Below, in pieces: positions 49,585 through 62,326 of a stretch of 64,000 nucleotides of DNA (position 1 is the stretch's first letter; every line of letters starts with the position of its first letter). A program made the position numbers and the translations under genes. A model generated the notes under the pieces. The model worked only from the letters and a program-made list of their open reading frames with translations, was not told the DNA's origin and searched no databases. Source of the stretch: Polytrichum commune (lineage: Eukaryota; Streptophyta; Polytrichopsida; Polytrichales; Polytrichaceae); contig OX485803.1 in the NCBI GenBank assembly GCA_950295325.1, positions 56,497,554 to 56,561,553 on the forward strand, written 5' to 3'.

Positions 49585-51102
49585 ATATGAAGGTTGGGTC
49601 CCGTAGATCTGGTGATAGCGGGATGGCCCTGCCAGGGCCACTCACGTATTGGAGCAGGCCGAGGGTTGGAGGATCCCAGATCTAGTCTTTTTTGGAACCT
49701 CATCTGGCTCATGCAGTGGTGGTATGCCCACCAACCTTCCCACCAAGGTACATATTGGAGATTATACCTCTATTGGGAGATTATTGGGATAAGGTATTGG
49801 AAGGCAAACATTATGTTTGTCAACACCTTGGTGATCCCACATTTGTAGATGTCGCAGGCCTTGGTTCTTATTCCCACTGGCCTCGGTGGTTATTGAACAA
49901 CCTCGTACCTCCATCTACTTTAGTTGCAACATTTTTTGTAGTGCCTCCACCTTTTGATAAAAATGTGGATGACATCTTGGATCCACATCGGACCTCTTTG
50001 CCGGTTGTTCGAGATGATTTACCCCCATTGACATTGGTCAAAAAAGTGGGGGCACCACGGAGGGCCTTTCCCGCATTTTTTACTTTCCCACAGTCATTCG
50101 CATTCCGCAATCGGGGGCCTAGCAAGGTGTGGGATGATCACACCAAAAGCCATACCGAATCATTAGCTGACAAACAGAAAAGTGCCATGGGATTCCGCAT
50201 GGGCACCACAGCAACTCTTGGCATGTCTGAAGGCCAACAACGCTTCGTGTTGGGCCAAGTCATGGATCTTAATACCATAGTGTGGACTGTTGGTTTATGC
50301 CTTGCATTGTAACAACATCATGATGACCAGTTGTTGTCTCTGGGACATAGGACTCTGGTCAGGGGGCACATCGGTCCATATCCATGGAGGAGGAAATTAA
50401 GGCCATGATTGGAGAAACCGAACGAATTTCTCGATTCGAGCAGTAGGTGATGGAAGAGTTTCGAGCTCAATGGGTTTATACTGCTTTGCCTCCGGTGTTG
50501 GCTTCATCATCACATATTAAGAAGCCAAATTCTATTGGAGGCACTAAGGTTAGAGGCATGATTAATGTCCCTCCTCTCAATAGCAATTCAAGTCTGTACC
50601 AACACCAGGTGATTCCCCTTTGGTGAAGAGGAAGACCAAAGAGTTTGATGATTGGCCTATTTTTCAGAGACCTTACAGGTTTAGCGTTCCCAAGAGGATT
50701 GGTGTCTAAGCTCGTTGCCGACATCTCTTGGCAGCAAGGCTTATCGAATTCTTCAACAGGAAATATGTTTGTGCTACAGTTATGCCATCGAAGAAGGATA
50801 TCTTTGGCAATTGCACGGAGAGACGGATGTGTGGGGATTACTGTGCAGTTAACCGCAAGACCAAGTTGGATCGGTATCCCATGCCAATCCCGGAGGAGTT
50901 ATTTGATGCCATCGGATTTTTTAGAGTTTTTAGCACCCTAGACTTGAGATCCGGCTATCACAAGCTCCCATTACTTGCGGGAGATAGGGTGAAAACCGCA
51001 TTCTGGGGAGTTGATCATGATAAAAAAGATAAATTTAACCATTAGGAATTTCTTCCATTTGGCCTCAAGAATGCACCTATTGAATTTCAGAGAGTGATGG
51101 AT
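49585..51102 (+). pseudogene. Ty3/gypsy remnant: C5 cytosine methyltransferase domain plus reverse transcriptase
   Basis: Plus strand. From 49594, DLVIAGWPCQGHSRIGAG is motif IV of C5 DNA methyltransferases (catalytic Cys codon 49630-49632). After a one-base frame change near 49710, PPRYILEIIPLLGD holds the motif VI position (Glu kept, Asn lost), then HWPRWLLNNL. The end is AMGFRMGTT and VLGQVMDLNTIVWTV, like motifs IX and X, up to 50312. The RT follows at 50728-51100 (RRMCGDYCAVNRKTK, YPMPIPEELFDAIG, FSTLDLRSGYHKLPL, PFGLKNAPIEFQ), with a stop at HWKF. The copy is cut at 51102 by RepA copy 3 and begins at 49585 beside the minus-strand remnant, so methyltransferase motif I is missing. Confidence 0.85.
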
Positions 51103-52924
51103 TGTCGCAACCCTTGCTAGCCCCCTTAACAATCTTACCCATTTTCATTTCTAGCAAGAGTTACGAGCGCTAATCCTTCGCATTCCGCCATGCAAATGAT
51201 TAGCTCCCCATACCGTGGACCTTATAGTTCATAAGAGGGGAGCCAACCCTCTTACTTTACTTTCAAGACTCACCCCTTAATCGGTAACCAATTCTTAGAA
51301 GTGGATTTCCATCCATGGAACTTCAATATTATGTTGATCATTGCATTGCCGTAGCAACATTACAACAACCTGAACCATATTAAATAATTATGCTCTCACA
51401 TTGGGCCAATGCCCATGAAGGCTGTGCCATTCGGCCTCAGGTGGGTTTGGCCACATCACCTCACCCATATAAGCCTCTAGGATTTTTGGCAGGGCCTCTA
51501 CCCTACCGTCAAGAAATTTTTTTTCTCTCTACAAGGAGTTGGAGCCAAGTAGACATTTCTTCTTAGGCGTTGGAACTAGAAGCCCCTACCAGCTTCAGAA
51601 CAATATAATTTTCTTGTATTATGTTAAATACTAACAAACGACCATTGCATCATCATTTACGCTTTACGTAAATGCCGATGGACCCCTCACTTGCACTATT
51701 CGGACACACCCTGAGGAAGTTATATCTGTTTAACTTTGGCAGTCCTGGGAGCCACTGTTGTATCAAAGCATTGTCTTGGGATAGCGTCCCGCTTAAATTC
51801 CCATATTTCTTATCTCACATCTCCAATTGAGGTGTTGGTAAGCATTCTACAATCAGTACGTCATAAGCTACGCATAGCTCATGGTCTCATCCTTATGACT
51901 CCTAGTCTCCATGGGAGGCATTCCCAACGCCCGGGGCCTTAACCCACACTATGATCACTTGGGCCCTCTCACCAACGGCGCCACAAATCTTGGGTGTTAC
52001 TCTAGGGTCCTCTTTGTGCCCATGGTGTTTTAGGCATTCCTTATGGAGAGGTGCACAACAACTACATGAGAAGGTACCACAACGAAATATAAAAGACAAT
52101 GTAAATGCAGTATTAGATCATATTCTCCAAACAACAATTAAGCAAAAATTTGAAATTGACCATGCACAACCGGCACTCACCTGTGGTTGGTGGTCAAGCG
52201 TGAGAGACCTCTATTGCCATGGAAAAAAAAATTGCATATAAATACACCTCTTATCCCTCCACTACAATATACAAATTCTCTCTTTACAAAAATCCCTAAA
52301 ACCTATGTTTCTAAACATAATTCAACCTAAGAATTATCTTCTTAAATCGAATAGAGATTCCATGTGCCAAACAATTATCCGTGACAATCCCTCAACAATC
52401 CCGTACATCACATCTAAATGTGTTTTTCAAAAGCAAACATTGTTCTTTTTGTTGCTCCGCAAATCCGCGATGTTTTTCGTTCCAACACTCCACAATTTCG
52501 TCACTCATTGTCCTCACGCCTTTCCTCGCGCGTTATATCTCAAGGATGAAGAAGAAGAAAAATTAAAAAAATGAAGGACTTTTACCAAGTGAAAAAGAAG
52601 ATAATTAAACCCTTGTAAGAGCTTTAATTTTTTTCTTCAAGTGCACACAACAAGTCAAGTTATATCTCACTCCACCGCGGGAGAATCCAAGAGTGTAAGT
52701 AAAAGGAGAAGAACTCAAATTTATTACAAAAACATGCAATCTTCACCTCACACAAGCTTTCTCCATACACTCACTCACAAGGGTTAACTTGGCAAGAATG
52801 CCAAGCCAAGGAGGAGGCTCCTCACTTAGGAGCATCTCTCCAACTTCTAAGATTCATTCATCCAAATCCAAATGGATGAAATCCCACGGATAAGGTGTGG
52901 CCGCCAATGCCGCATACCGTGATA
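51103..52924 (+). repeat. RepA dispersed repeat, copy 3
   Basis: It begins TGTCGCAACCCTTGCTAG directly inside the gypsy RT frame. The proximal block ends near 52050 and the distal block (about 52596-52924) matches copy 2 to GCCGCATACCGTGATA. The ~540 bp between them is unrelated to copy 2 and AT-rich, and RT coding does not resume after it. The element class is unresolved. Confidence 0.7.
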
Positions 52925-53328
52925 TGCCACTCTAACCCTAACCATTTCCATTCTACATTAATAACCTTGATTCTCATTAAGTTCCCAATGGAGTAAAGTT
53001 CCCAAGTAGTTCCCAAGTAAAAATGGATGTGTTTTAGATGTGCATAACATAAATGAAAGCACTTTTAGCATTAACTACCTCTTTAATATGACAAAATGGA
53101 GATTCTAAATGTTGCATTATCAAGTGTCGTAGTCGTATAAAAGAGGGAGATTTGAACGAAAACGTTTGGTCTCCCAAAAATGTGTCGTATAAACGAGTGT
53201 TGTATTAACAAGGTGGTTAGAATTAGTTGGGATGTTAATCAGGGTCGTTCTTGGCCTTCCATGGTCCAAACTCCATCCAATAGATATCCCAAGTTCGAAG
53301 ACTCTTCATCTTGGAGTAGAGTGTTCTC
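52925..53328. other. spacer, no gene recognised
   Basis: AT-rich. About 53060-53210 shares GTATTA/GTCGTAT wording with about 45270-45430; nothing else is seen. Confidence 0.4.
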
Positions 53329-53331
53329 TAA

Positions 53332-54004
53332 GGGCCACTTCACACATGAGCCAAGAGCCGTGACCTTGTAATGGTGAGGACCCTTGACTCTCATCCTAAG
53401 AACGTACCATGGGTGTCAGGAAAGCCGTTTTATGTAGTCACGGGCCCTCAAGCATAGTGTGAAGTGACAATTGACCATCTTTCAAGACCATTGCATATTG
53501 TGTTGGCGGGAAAAGAGGCGAGGATTTGGTTTAATATAATATGTCTCAAACTCTATCAATTTAAGAGAATTACTTGGTGGTGTTTGTGTGTCATGGAATC
53601 TGTCTTGGAATTTATCGTAAAATATGTCTTACTGGAAGAAAAAAACATTAAAAAAGTCATGGTCCTCCGGAATTTGCGTCAGGCCCACCTCTTGTAGGTG
53701 GGCTTGAAGCAAATTCCGGTAGACCATGCACCCTTATCCACAACTTGCCATGTAGAACTCCATGTAGACTTTTCATCCACAAACTTTTCTTTGGACCTTT
53801 AGACTTTCACCCCCTAGTGTGAAGTGAACTTGAACGGTCTCCGACTTTTCGACCAATGAGAGCTCTTACATTGCCATGGTGAGGGGCCTTCAGACCTTCA
53901 CCCCCTAGTGTGAAGTGAACTTGGATGGTCTGCGCCTTTTCAACCAATGAGAGCTCTTACATTGCCATGGTGAGGGGCCTCCAGCCTTGTGTGTGAAGTG
54001 GCCC
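53332..54004. mobile_element. MITE family A, copy 2
   Basis: The left end GGGCCACTTCACACATGAGC and right end GTGTGTGAAGTGGCCC are inverse. Left flank TAA, right flank TGA, so the duplication is probably mutated. It resembles 13733-14225 across its length but carries an internal ~90-bp tandem duplication (CCCCCTAGTGTGAAGTGAAC, near 53810 and 53900), which explains its greater size. Confidence 0.8.
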
Positions 54005-54007
54005 TGA

Positions 54008-55610
54008 AGTGGTGCAGGTGTGTGTCTGCCCTTACTATCTATGGGTGCCCCTTCCATAAATAGCAACGAGTAGGATCTCCTCCTAGTGGGCCCAAATCCC
54101 CCTTGGATTCTCAATCCCCAGCCTTAAACCCATGACCCCACCCCACCCCGGCCCGGCTTGGCCTCCACCCATTGAAAAGTTGGACACCCCCACCTCGGCC
54201 TTCGGGCTCTGTTACTTACCTAAACTATAGGGCTACTTAATTGGCCACTTGTTACAAGTTTGCCAACTCTTGAATCTTCTTGCGGGTGAGTTGTGGGGCC
54301 AACACACGTGACCCCACGAGCATGTTCACACATTATTAAGGTAGATGAGGCTCATGTGGGCACTTCCAACTTTGTGGAATCATTTGCTCGATGGATTCGA
54401 GCATCAAAGGTTTGAGCATGTTAGCAGTTGCGAATGAAGAACCAAGAAGTTGAAATCGCTAGAATATGAGTTGAGGAAGGGGTTGATCTGGGCTCCGGAA
54501 TCAAAGATACTCGATTTCCAATGTGGTGTTCTAAGGGGAACTCCTTTATCATTTAATGTTGTGTAAGTGGATAACAACATCATTAACTAATTATAGAGGC
54601 ATCGTTTGTCAACGAAAATCAAGTTTGATGCCAATATTGGTTGTGTCATGCTCTAAAATGGTCACGTGTAAGATAAAATGTTGCCAATTTTCATTAGTAT
54701 TATTATAAAATACCCACAATACAAGTTGATCTGCACCTCACAACCACATGCCTCCTAATTTGCCCACCTTAGGCACAAAAATCAAGTGTGTTATAACTCG
54801 GCAAATAACACTCCTCATTATGGAGACTAACCCAACTATCATCAAGGCAACAGTTAAATTACTCACTCATTGAAATAAAGCGATTGTACCACTAATTAGG
54901 AGCCAAAAATAGGCATCCAATTGAGTAAGCTAACCAAATTATACTCGTCTGCATTATTACAAACCCATGTATGGTAATTGGGTCTTAAGTGGCTCGCTTT
55001 CTTAAGCAGACCCCTATATTTGATTGGTGTGTGGTTTGGTGAGGATCAAAGAGCAAATATCATAACATGCACTTTTGATAACCATAACTAAATTAGGGGA
55101 AGTTTGATTTTTAATTTAATTTTGGCATATGTTTCATCATAGATTTTCCAATGCAACACGTTTTGTTGTGTAACTCTAATAGGTAAAAGTTAGAGGACAT
55201 GGAAAACCAACCAAACAACACCCACATACCTTAAACCCTTATCACCAATAAGCATGGATTCTTTTAACAAAATAGGCTTCCTTGCATTCTTAGAGGACCT
55301 CATTCCCCTCTAAATCCTCCCACCCCTTCAAATATTAAAAATCTAAAGGGGTGAGTTCCAACTCCTCTATGAGGGGATCAATCAAGAATAGTGTTAATGA
55401 AAAAGTTTGAAGGAGAGAAGGAAAAATAGGTTGCAATGCCCTTTTTTGAGGCTAACTTAGCAAAATGGGGTTGCATCACATGTTTATTTTCAACCGGGGG
55501 TGTGAACATGGACTTGGTTTAGTCCAGGTAATAAAAATTCCAATCCCAAGTATGCCGCTAAATCAAGTTTGCCAAGATGAGCAGCCTCCCCTTTCTCGTT
55601 GCTCATTGTC
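54008..55610. other. intergenic DNA, no gene recognised
   Basis: C-rich until about 54180, AT-rich after. Around 54460-54560 a plus frame reads LRKGLIWAPESKILDFQCGV, protein-like but short and with stops; I cannot assign it. The rest is featureless. Confidence 0.4.
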
Positions 55611-55614
55611 GTTT

Positions 55615-56755
55615 CCTCTTGGCACTAATCACCATGGCTCCTCTTGCCGATCCACCTCCTACCTCTTGCACTCACCACTTGATGCATGTCTTTGAAGTCG
55701 TCTCCTTGCACACCTTGTAGCTAGCCTCCTCCGAAGTTGGCTTGGCTTGCACCTTCTTACAACTCATCCATTAGCCTCTTCTCCCCAACTTGTGGGCACA
55801 TGCTTACGTTCTCTTGAAGTCACATTGTTTCCCTCGGTGATCCACATCCGAAGTTAGCATGCACATACTTATCACTCACTAGCCTCCTCCTCCTAGCTTG
55901 TGGGCACATGCTTACTTGCTCTTGAAGTTGTATTGCCTCCTCTTGGCGATCTACATGGGTTACACGGGTGCCCTCTTGTTGATCACTTGCTTGCCTAATG
56001 CCCCCTTCCCACCTGACTTTAGTTAAGACCCAAAGTATTTCCTAAAAACCGGGTAAAGCTCCCTCGGTTATAGCGGAGGCATCCGACTATCCCAATGCAC
56101 CTACAAGAACTTGCTCCGGAGATTTTTGAGTAGGTTTTAGTTAAGTAGCTTTCACACATGTTCATGGTTTTATCTACCAAGCAATGAATGTTGGGTAGTT
56201 TTTGTCCCATTCCCAAATGCCTTACTACTCACCTATCTTACCATCGGTTTTTGTTAATGAAGCTCCTCGTGCCCTCATAGCTAAGACTAAAAAGCAACCA
56301 ATCGCAAGGGTGGGAGGCGACACTTTTAAAGTTCCTATATTCATGCCTCATGTTTAGGTACCGATGGGAGGGTCGGTAGTTGAGGCTTAAAACCTCCACT
56401 TTTAAGCCATGCCACATCATTTGCCACCTAGGCTCGGCACTAAAAAGAGCCGTATGTGTGAGCCCTACATAACTAAAACCGCTTTTAGACTAAAACTACT
56501 TCTAACTAATGTCAGGTGGGAATGCCCCATAAGGCATTGATCCTTGTCCCCATCACATCTACCTCGTCATCTTGGCAATCTGCATCCAAAGTGGGCTTGC
56601 ACATGCTTACAACTCATTAGCAACTCCTCCTTCCAACTTTTGGGCACATGCTTACCTACTCACTCTCGGAGGTGCATTACCTCCTCTTGGAGATCCGCGT
56701 CCGCAACTTATAGGGGTGTTTGCTTGCCTAGGGTGTTGATCCTTGCCCTTGTCAC
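55615..56755 (+). repeat. imperfect ~105-bp tandem array split by MITE family B copy 3
   Basis: Units share TTGTGGGCACATGCTTAC, TGAAGTTGCATTGCCTCCTCTTGG-like text and GATCCACATCCGAAGTTGGC-like text. About three units lie at 55615-55995 and about two at 56533-56755. CGCCTC-type C/T bias opens long frames (for example 56544-57065), which I do not accept as genes. The family is not recognised. Confidence 0.75.
55999..56529 (-). mobile_element. MITE family B, copy 3 (TAA TSD)
   Basis: Ends TGCCCCCTTCCCACCTGACT and GTGGGAATGCCCCA, flanked by TAA (55996-55998 and 56530-56532). Same orientation as copy 2. The host array supplies an empty-site paralogue: GCTTGCC-TAA...TAA-GGCATTGATCC here, GCTTGCCTAGGGTGTTGATCC at about 56726-56746. 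Confidence 0.9.
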
Positions 56756-58292
56756 ACTACCTCTCCTTACATGCTCGAAATCAACTTCTAAATTGTTGGT
56801 CAATCTCCAAGATCCTTACCCTCAAATCATTTTCTCCAACTTAGAATGGCATCATTCAAAAACAATAGTTGAATTAGTTGATGAGATTGCCACAACACCC
56901 TTGGAATTAGGTACATCTAGTTGGAGAACACGTGATACCGACTCAAAACCTATTGTAACCAAAGATGGAGTTGATGTAGAGGTCACCCCGGATGGCTTTT
57001 GGGCGTCGCAACTTGGCTCTTCACGATGTCCACGCTTGGGAATATGTGAATTCCAATACTCATAGCTCTATCAATTCTACATGACCGTGCATGATGAACT
57101 CAAAATGAGGTTGAATTTGAACGAAGTAGATGGATTAGGGTCAAGTAGGTAGATGTGCATTCATGCACATCGGTAGCAATCACCAACTCTTGTATATGAC
57201 TACGGCATGTTAATTTTAGCAGATTTTGCACCCCTTTGTGTTAGTGTCTAGTGCACAATGTGCTCATGGTACGGTGTGTGATTATGTACTAAGTGCAAAC
57301 TTCTCATGTGCTACAAATTTGGGCGAAGGAATTTTAGACATTTTTGTAAGTGTCAATGAGGCTTTGGATGGGATCTCCTAACATTGTGTTGGTTGAGTAG
57401 TGTCAAGAGGAGTTAAAGGGAGGGAGGAGGGCATAATATTAGAGAGCATATTTTTCTTGTTGTCAAACATGTATTTGAAATTTGTTTGTTATCACATTTA
57501 CCTATTTTCAATATTGTATGAGTGAGCATATCGAACTTTACATTTGGATATTTCAAGTTCAAAACACACCATTTTTTTCACAAGAAACATCTTCATCACC
57601 ATGTTATTATTGTGATGCACATTAATCAAAACAAATGCTAACTCGAAGATATCCTCTTTAGTTGATGGTGTTCATGAAGTAGAAGCATGGAGTTGACAAA
57701 GATGTGCAATGGGATTTATTGCATGTGAGTGTATCTCTCATTCATCCAACAAAAACGTCATGAAACAACGTGTAGGTCATAGGCTCCTTTTCTTAAACAA
57801 ATCGACCTTGCATTTGGCTTCAGTGGTTTGGAATTGGTTGAGTGGGACACGTTTAAATGAATTAGCAACAAACCTACAAGGCATGATTTTACACATGGAT
57901 GGATGTGAGGTACCCTTGTATGTAACAATTTTCAATTGCCTGAGATGCACTGAGGTAACTATACCTAATGTGGACGCTTTGGTGGATCTGCTTACTTGGA
58001 GGGATCTCATTCATATGTCGATTATATCATTGGAGTAACAATCTAAAAATGGAATAAGAAGGAACATCAATGTTTTTAACAACTGATATGCGATGTCCAT
58101 TCACCAATCCCTATCCATGACCGTGTGGCCATGGGGGTGGATTTCGAAGCCACGGCATTCAAAATATTTAAATCCTACCTCAATTTCCTACAAAATTTCT
58201 AAGTGAAAAGTTTTCATGACCCATGATCATAATAAGGACAAACATTTGTGCTACCTATCTTGGTAGTGCCCCATGTTTTGGATGGGCTAAAA
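56756..58292. other. intergenic DNA, no gene recognised
   Basis: AT-rich. The 109-codon frame at 57709-58038 has no family signature. Short shared phrases (CTCTCATTCATCCAACA near 57736 and 59082) hint at an old duplication. Confidence 0.4.
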
Positions 58293-58695
58293 GAGCTTTT
58301 CTTTATAGTCTTTCAAAAAGTCATGTTTTGGTAGAAGGAGTTTTTTTCCCCACTTTGACAATTTATAATATTGAAGGAGGGTTCACGTGATGTATGAATT
58401 CCCAAATTTGGTGACATGAAGGAGACTTGGCGTTTGACTTTGGCCAAATGATGGCTATGTAAAAATAAACTCTTGAGAGCATCAATTGAGGTGAATTCAA
58501 AAGCTTGCCATGCGAACCATTTTTAGATAGGTCATCTTTTGGCCAAAGCCAAATGCCTCCATGGTTCATGTCACCAATTTTGGGAGTTCTGACATCACTT
58601 GAACGCTACCGGAATTTTATAAATTGTCAGGGTGGGGTGAAACTCCCTACCAAAATAGAAAGTTATGAAAGACCTTAAGGACAACTATAAAATGT
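58293..58695. mobile_element. fold-back inverted repeat with ~150-180-bp arms
   Basis: The left arm includes TTTTGGTAGAAGGAGTTT, TGACAATTTATAA, TTGGTGACATGAAGG and GGCTTTGGCC-like text. The right arm repeats these inverted (GGCCAAAGCCAAATGCC, CATGTCACCAATTTTGGGAG, TTATAAATTGTCA, AAACTCCCTACCAAAA). The arms are diverged and the outer borders approximate. No target-site duplication was found. Likely an old DNA transposon derivative. Confidence 0.7.
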
Positions 58696-61254
58696 TTGTC
58701 GAATAACTGAATAGTATGAACTTGCCTAACACTTCATGAATCAAGATGATGAGAATGTGGGACCATAAGTTACATGCCACACTTGCTTCCAATGCCTTAT
58801 ATAAAGTTCATTGAAGTGTAAAATTATCAAATCCTTAGCCAATGAACTCATTTATTCATGTCACGGTGTGCTACACAATAAACTTGCCATATGTGCACAT
58901 AAGTCATGGTTTGACTCCATTTTATTTATAGATATATTTTTCTTTTATTTAATTTTCTTTAAAACAAATTCACATACACTTTGTGTCCACCACATGCTTT
59001 CTTTTAGGTGTCCACAATAGGTCGTAATTTGAAATAGATGCACCCAAGAGAGAGGGAATATATGTGTGTGTCTCTCATCCATCCAACATAAAAACTTGAC
59101 CCCTACAAGTTTGTTGCCAAATCATCTCAAATGACCTCAAATAAAATGTAAAGCTAATTCTTGTGTCAATTTAACTAATAAAAGTAAGCATTGGGATGCA
59201 TATTAGTTCAAGGTTTTTTTTGTTGGATGAATGAAAGGTACGCATGTACAATAGAACCGCCTATTCCTGATCAAGACCCCATCAAGAGCCTATAGGGTGC
59301 CATAATTTCGATCAAACTCGGATTGATTTTAGTAATTTCTTTTTGTGGGTGGTTAAAATAAGGTCTCACGTTTCACGGTTTCTAAGTGTTAGTTTCCATG
59401 TAGGCCACTCACCCACCAAATTCTAGTGGAAATGTAGATGCCACCATGAAACATGGAAACTCACCCCTAAGTCTCCAACTTTAGTTAAGGTATCTCTAAG
59501 GAATCAGTAGTGTCATGACACATGTCCCCGGTTTTGAGTGTTAAAGTGATGAGGAATTCTTCTCAAAATGAGTGGTCACATCATACTCTGGACACTGGTA
59601 ATGTATTTGGGCCAACTTTTGGCTTTTTCACAACATTAAAAAAAAAACTACGAAAAAAAATTAGAGTCCTCCTAACTTCTATCTTCCTACAGGGGAAAAA
59701 AAAAGAGGCACCAAATTATACTTCTCCATAGTTGGTGCAAAATCTCTTAAGTGGTCGGTTATGGGCACCTCTACTCTATACGATAATTCCCTCTCCCTCT
59801 CGGGTGCACCTAGAAGTGAGGTGAGAAGTTTGGGATCCACTTCTTGACATGAGGTTAAAGGAAAGGAAACTTTGTTAGTAAATCTCGAATATTAATAGCA
59901 TGGCACATGGAAGCCACATAAGCACCCCACACATCATGCTATAATCAATGAATGATTTGGGTGTCAAGGAAGTGGGTTTGCACCTTCTGTCCATAATGAG
60001 ACATCAAAGGTAAGTTAGATCTGAATACTGTCGAGCTTCTCCGGTTTCCATGCTGGCATCTTCCTGTAAAAATTAAGTCCCACAGAACCATACTTTTCCT
60101 CCCCATAACATGTTAGAATAAGATCATGGAACATTGTGAGTACTAAGCTCATATGTGGCATACACCTCATAAGGTAGACAGACCCATTTCCAACATCCTT
60201 AAGCAATTTCGCACAAGTGTAGTACATGTGTGATACTGGAGTGATGTTTTCCATGCCTGGAAATTGGTATCACAACATTTAACAAAAGAATTCCGATTGT
60301 TTTTCAAGTTTTGAAATTACTGTACATTTTTGAAAACAATGTTCTCTCCCAACCCTTATTCACAACATGAGTCAACCTATTTTCGATAACTGGGAGATGA
60401 AAACTTGAGTATAATTAGCGTTATTTCCAGGGAGCCTTGATTTTATGCCCTTTTAACTTGAGTTTTTCATCATGCCGAATGTGATGGTGACATGTGTGAA
60501 ACTTCACAGCTAGAAAATGACAACCACATGTGTGGAACTTCACGGTTTTAGGGAATTGTATGTATTAAGATAGGGGAAATATCATAAATGGGTTTGTCTA
60601 CCATATATTTACATGACATGGGAGCCTTGAAGCACATCATTTCTTAGTAGTAAATCATGCACCGTGGGGACGGGAATGAAACGGGCATATTGTCCCCTTT
60701 ATGTTGGGCTCCCTTACAAGACTGAACAATACTGAACTTGAGTATTGTTCATTCCAACACAATACACCATCAATTAAGAATTTGTATGTTTGTCTTAATG
60801 AGTTTTTATGAAAAAACAATGACACATTGTCATTGTCTAGGGCCTACAAGGGGCAACACATCTGCTCAACAATCACTGCTTGGTGCCGACAAAGGAAGGC
60901 CATAATAAAGGAAGAAATAAAAGTTGACAATCAAGGAGACTTTGCCCAATCTAGGGTTACTCTCCCCGTTTGAGAAGGGAACTAGAACTCTAGGCTTAGT
61001 AATGTTATGAGCATTTGTGGCATCCATGAAAACGTGGGAAACCCCTTAGAGTTCCAAGTTATCCTCCTTAAGCTAAATTAATGCCATGATTGGCATTACC
61101 TTCAATTATCCAAAGTAATTAAATTGGAGTGAACCAACCATAAATCTACAGGTCCCGGTGGGTATTTATTGGACCTCTAACATGGGTGTCACAAATCCTA
61201 AGTCGGCATGGGATACATAATATATGTAACCCAACAACTAAAATGCCTTTGAAC
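58696..61254. other. intergenic DNA, no gene recognised
   Basis: AT-rich. The minus frame at 60015-60254 (79 codons, with EEKYGSVGLNFYRKMPAWKP) looks protein-like and may be a decayed exon, but I do not recognise a family. Nothing else is seen. Confidence 0.4.
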
Positions 61255-61790
61255 ATTTCTCATTGCACATGTATTCTCATCTATAGTGCACGAGTTTACA
61301 ATACAATGGAAAGCTTGAGCTAACATGTACATATGTGGCATCACAAATTATATGTAACTTTCGAGCTTTGGTATGAGACATGGATCTTTTGGTACAAATT
61401 GACCCTTGGACTAATTTGTTAGAGATGAATCAACCACAAACTTAAAGGAAGCAACATAGATAGAAACATCAACCTCTAATGGAGGCAAGTGTCAATGGAG
61501 AGTCATTTCGCATGTAGGTTACTTCCACCTTTTAGTGGTGGACATTGTGTAACAAACTAGGGAGCAAATGTACACAAAACTCCCGTTATTCATAGTGTAC
61601 AAGTTTAGACACAATCAAAAGCTTGAGCCAACATGCACATTTGCGGCTTCATCCATAAATATAAATATGAAATTTGAGCTTTGGTATGAGATTTGAATTT
61701 GTTGATATATAATGTTGATGAATTGTTATTATAGGCATGAATCAACCACACATTTATAGCCTATCAAGTATCTACTTAACTCCATGTATA
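61255..61790 (+). repeat. tandem repeat array, left part (about two units)
   Basis: The units share TATAGTGCACGAGTTTACAA-like text, AAAGCTTGAGCCAACATG, GAGCTTTGGTATGAGA and GATGAATCAACCACA in constant order, spaced about 310 bp apart. The same phrase order returns at about 63010-63555, so this is one family. The function is unknown. Confidence 0.65.
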
Positions 61791-61804
61791 TGTGACGTGC
61801 CTTA

Positions 61805-62323
61805 GGGCCGCGTTACACCTAGAGGCTGGGCCAATTCCCCTCGAGGCCAATTGCATGAAATTTCAGGCCCTTTGGGGTGGGAGGCCGGCCTCAACTACAC
61901 ATTATAATAAAATTATAATGGGGGCCAATTTTCCCATATGTAAAGTCCTTAGGGCCAAGAAGCTAGGCTGATTCAATAGATCTAGCATAATCCAACGGAT
62001 CTAGAATAATCTAGCATAGAACCGTTATATTTCCACATAACATGGTTCGTTAAAAAAATCATATTTAATTAAAAAAAAATATTGAAATTTGACATTGGCC
62101 CCAAGGCCAAGAATTGACCTTCCATTTTGAGTGCACCCAATTCAATGAGCTCGGGTTGTGTCATACCATGGATTTTTTGATTAAAAAAATCATACCACCA
62201 AATCGGCCCGGCCTCTCGGTGTAAAGGGGTTGGGGCCGATTTCAGCCTTTTGGGCAATCACAAGTGAGGATTTGAAGCCTCTTACACAACGAAGTGGCCC
62301 AACCTCTAGGTGTAATGCGGCCC
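61805..62323. mobile_element. MITE family D (TTA TSD, GGGCCGC ends)
   Basis: The ends GGGCCGCGTTACACCTAGAG and CTCTAGGTGTAATGCGGCCC are near-perfect inverses, flanked by TTA (61802-61804 and 62324-62326). The TSD and GGGCC start link it to the PIF/Harbinger-like family A. The 62-codon minus frame inside is not a gene. Confidence 0.85.
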
Positions 62324-62326
62324 TTA

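Noticed and set aside
45675-52924. Reading the whole interval as one intact LTR retrotransposon with RepA as LTRs
   Set aside because: The inner domains lie on opposite strands, the RepA copies differ in their middle blocks, and no matching target-site duplication was found. Kept only as a hypothesis.
56544-57065. 173-codon plus frame
   Set aside because: Its first half is the C/T-rich minisatellite; no family signature.
60015-60254. 79-codon minus frame with protein-like wording
   Set aside because: It could be a decayed exon, but I cannot name a family and no flanking exon or splice structure supports it.
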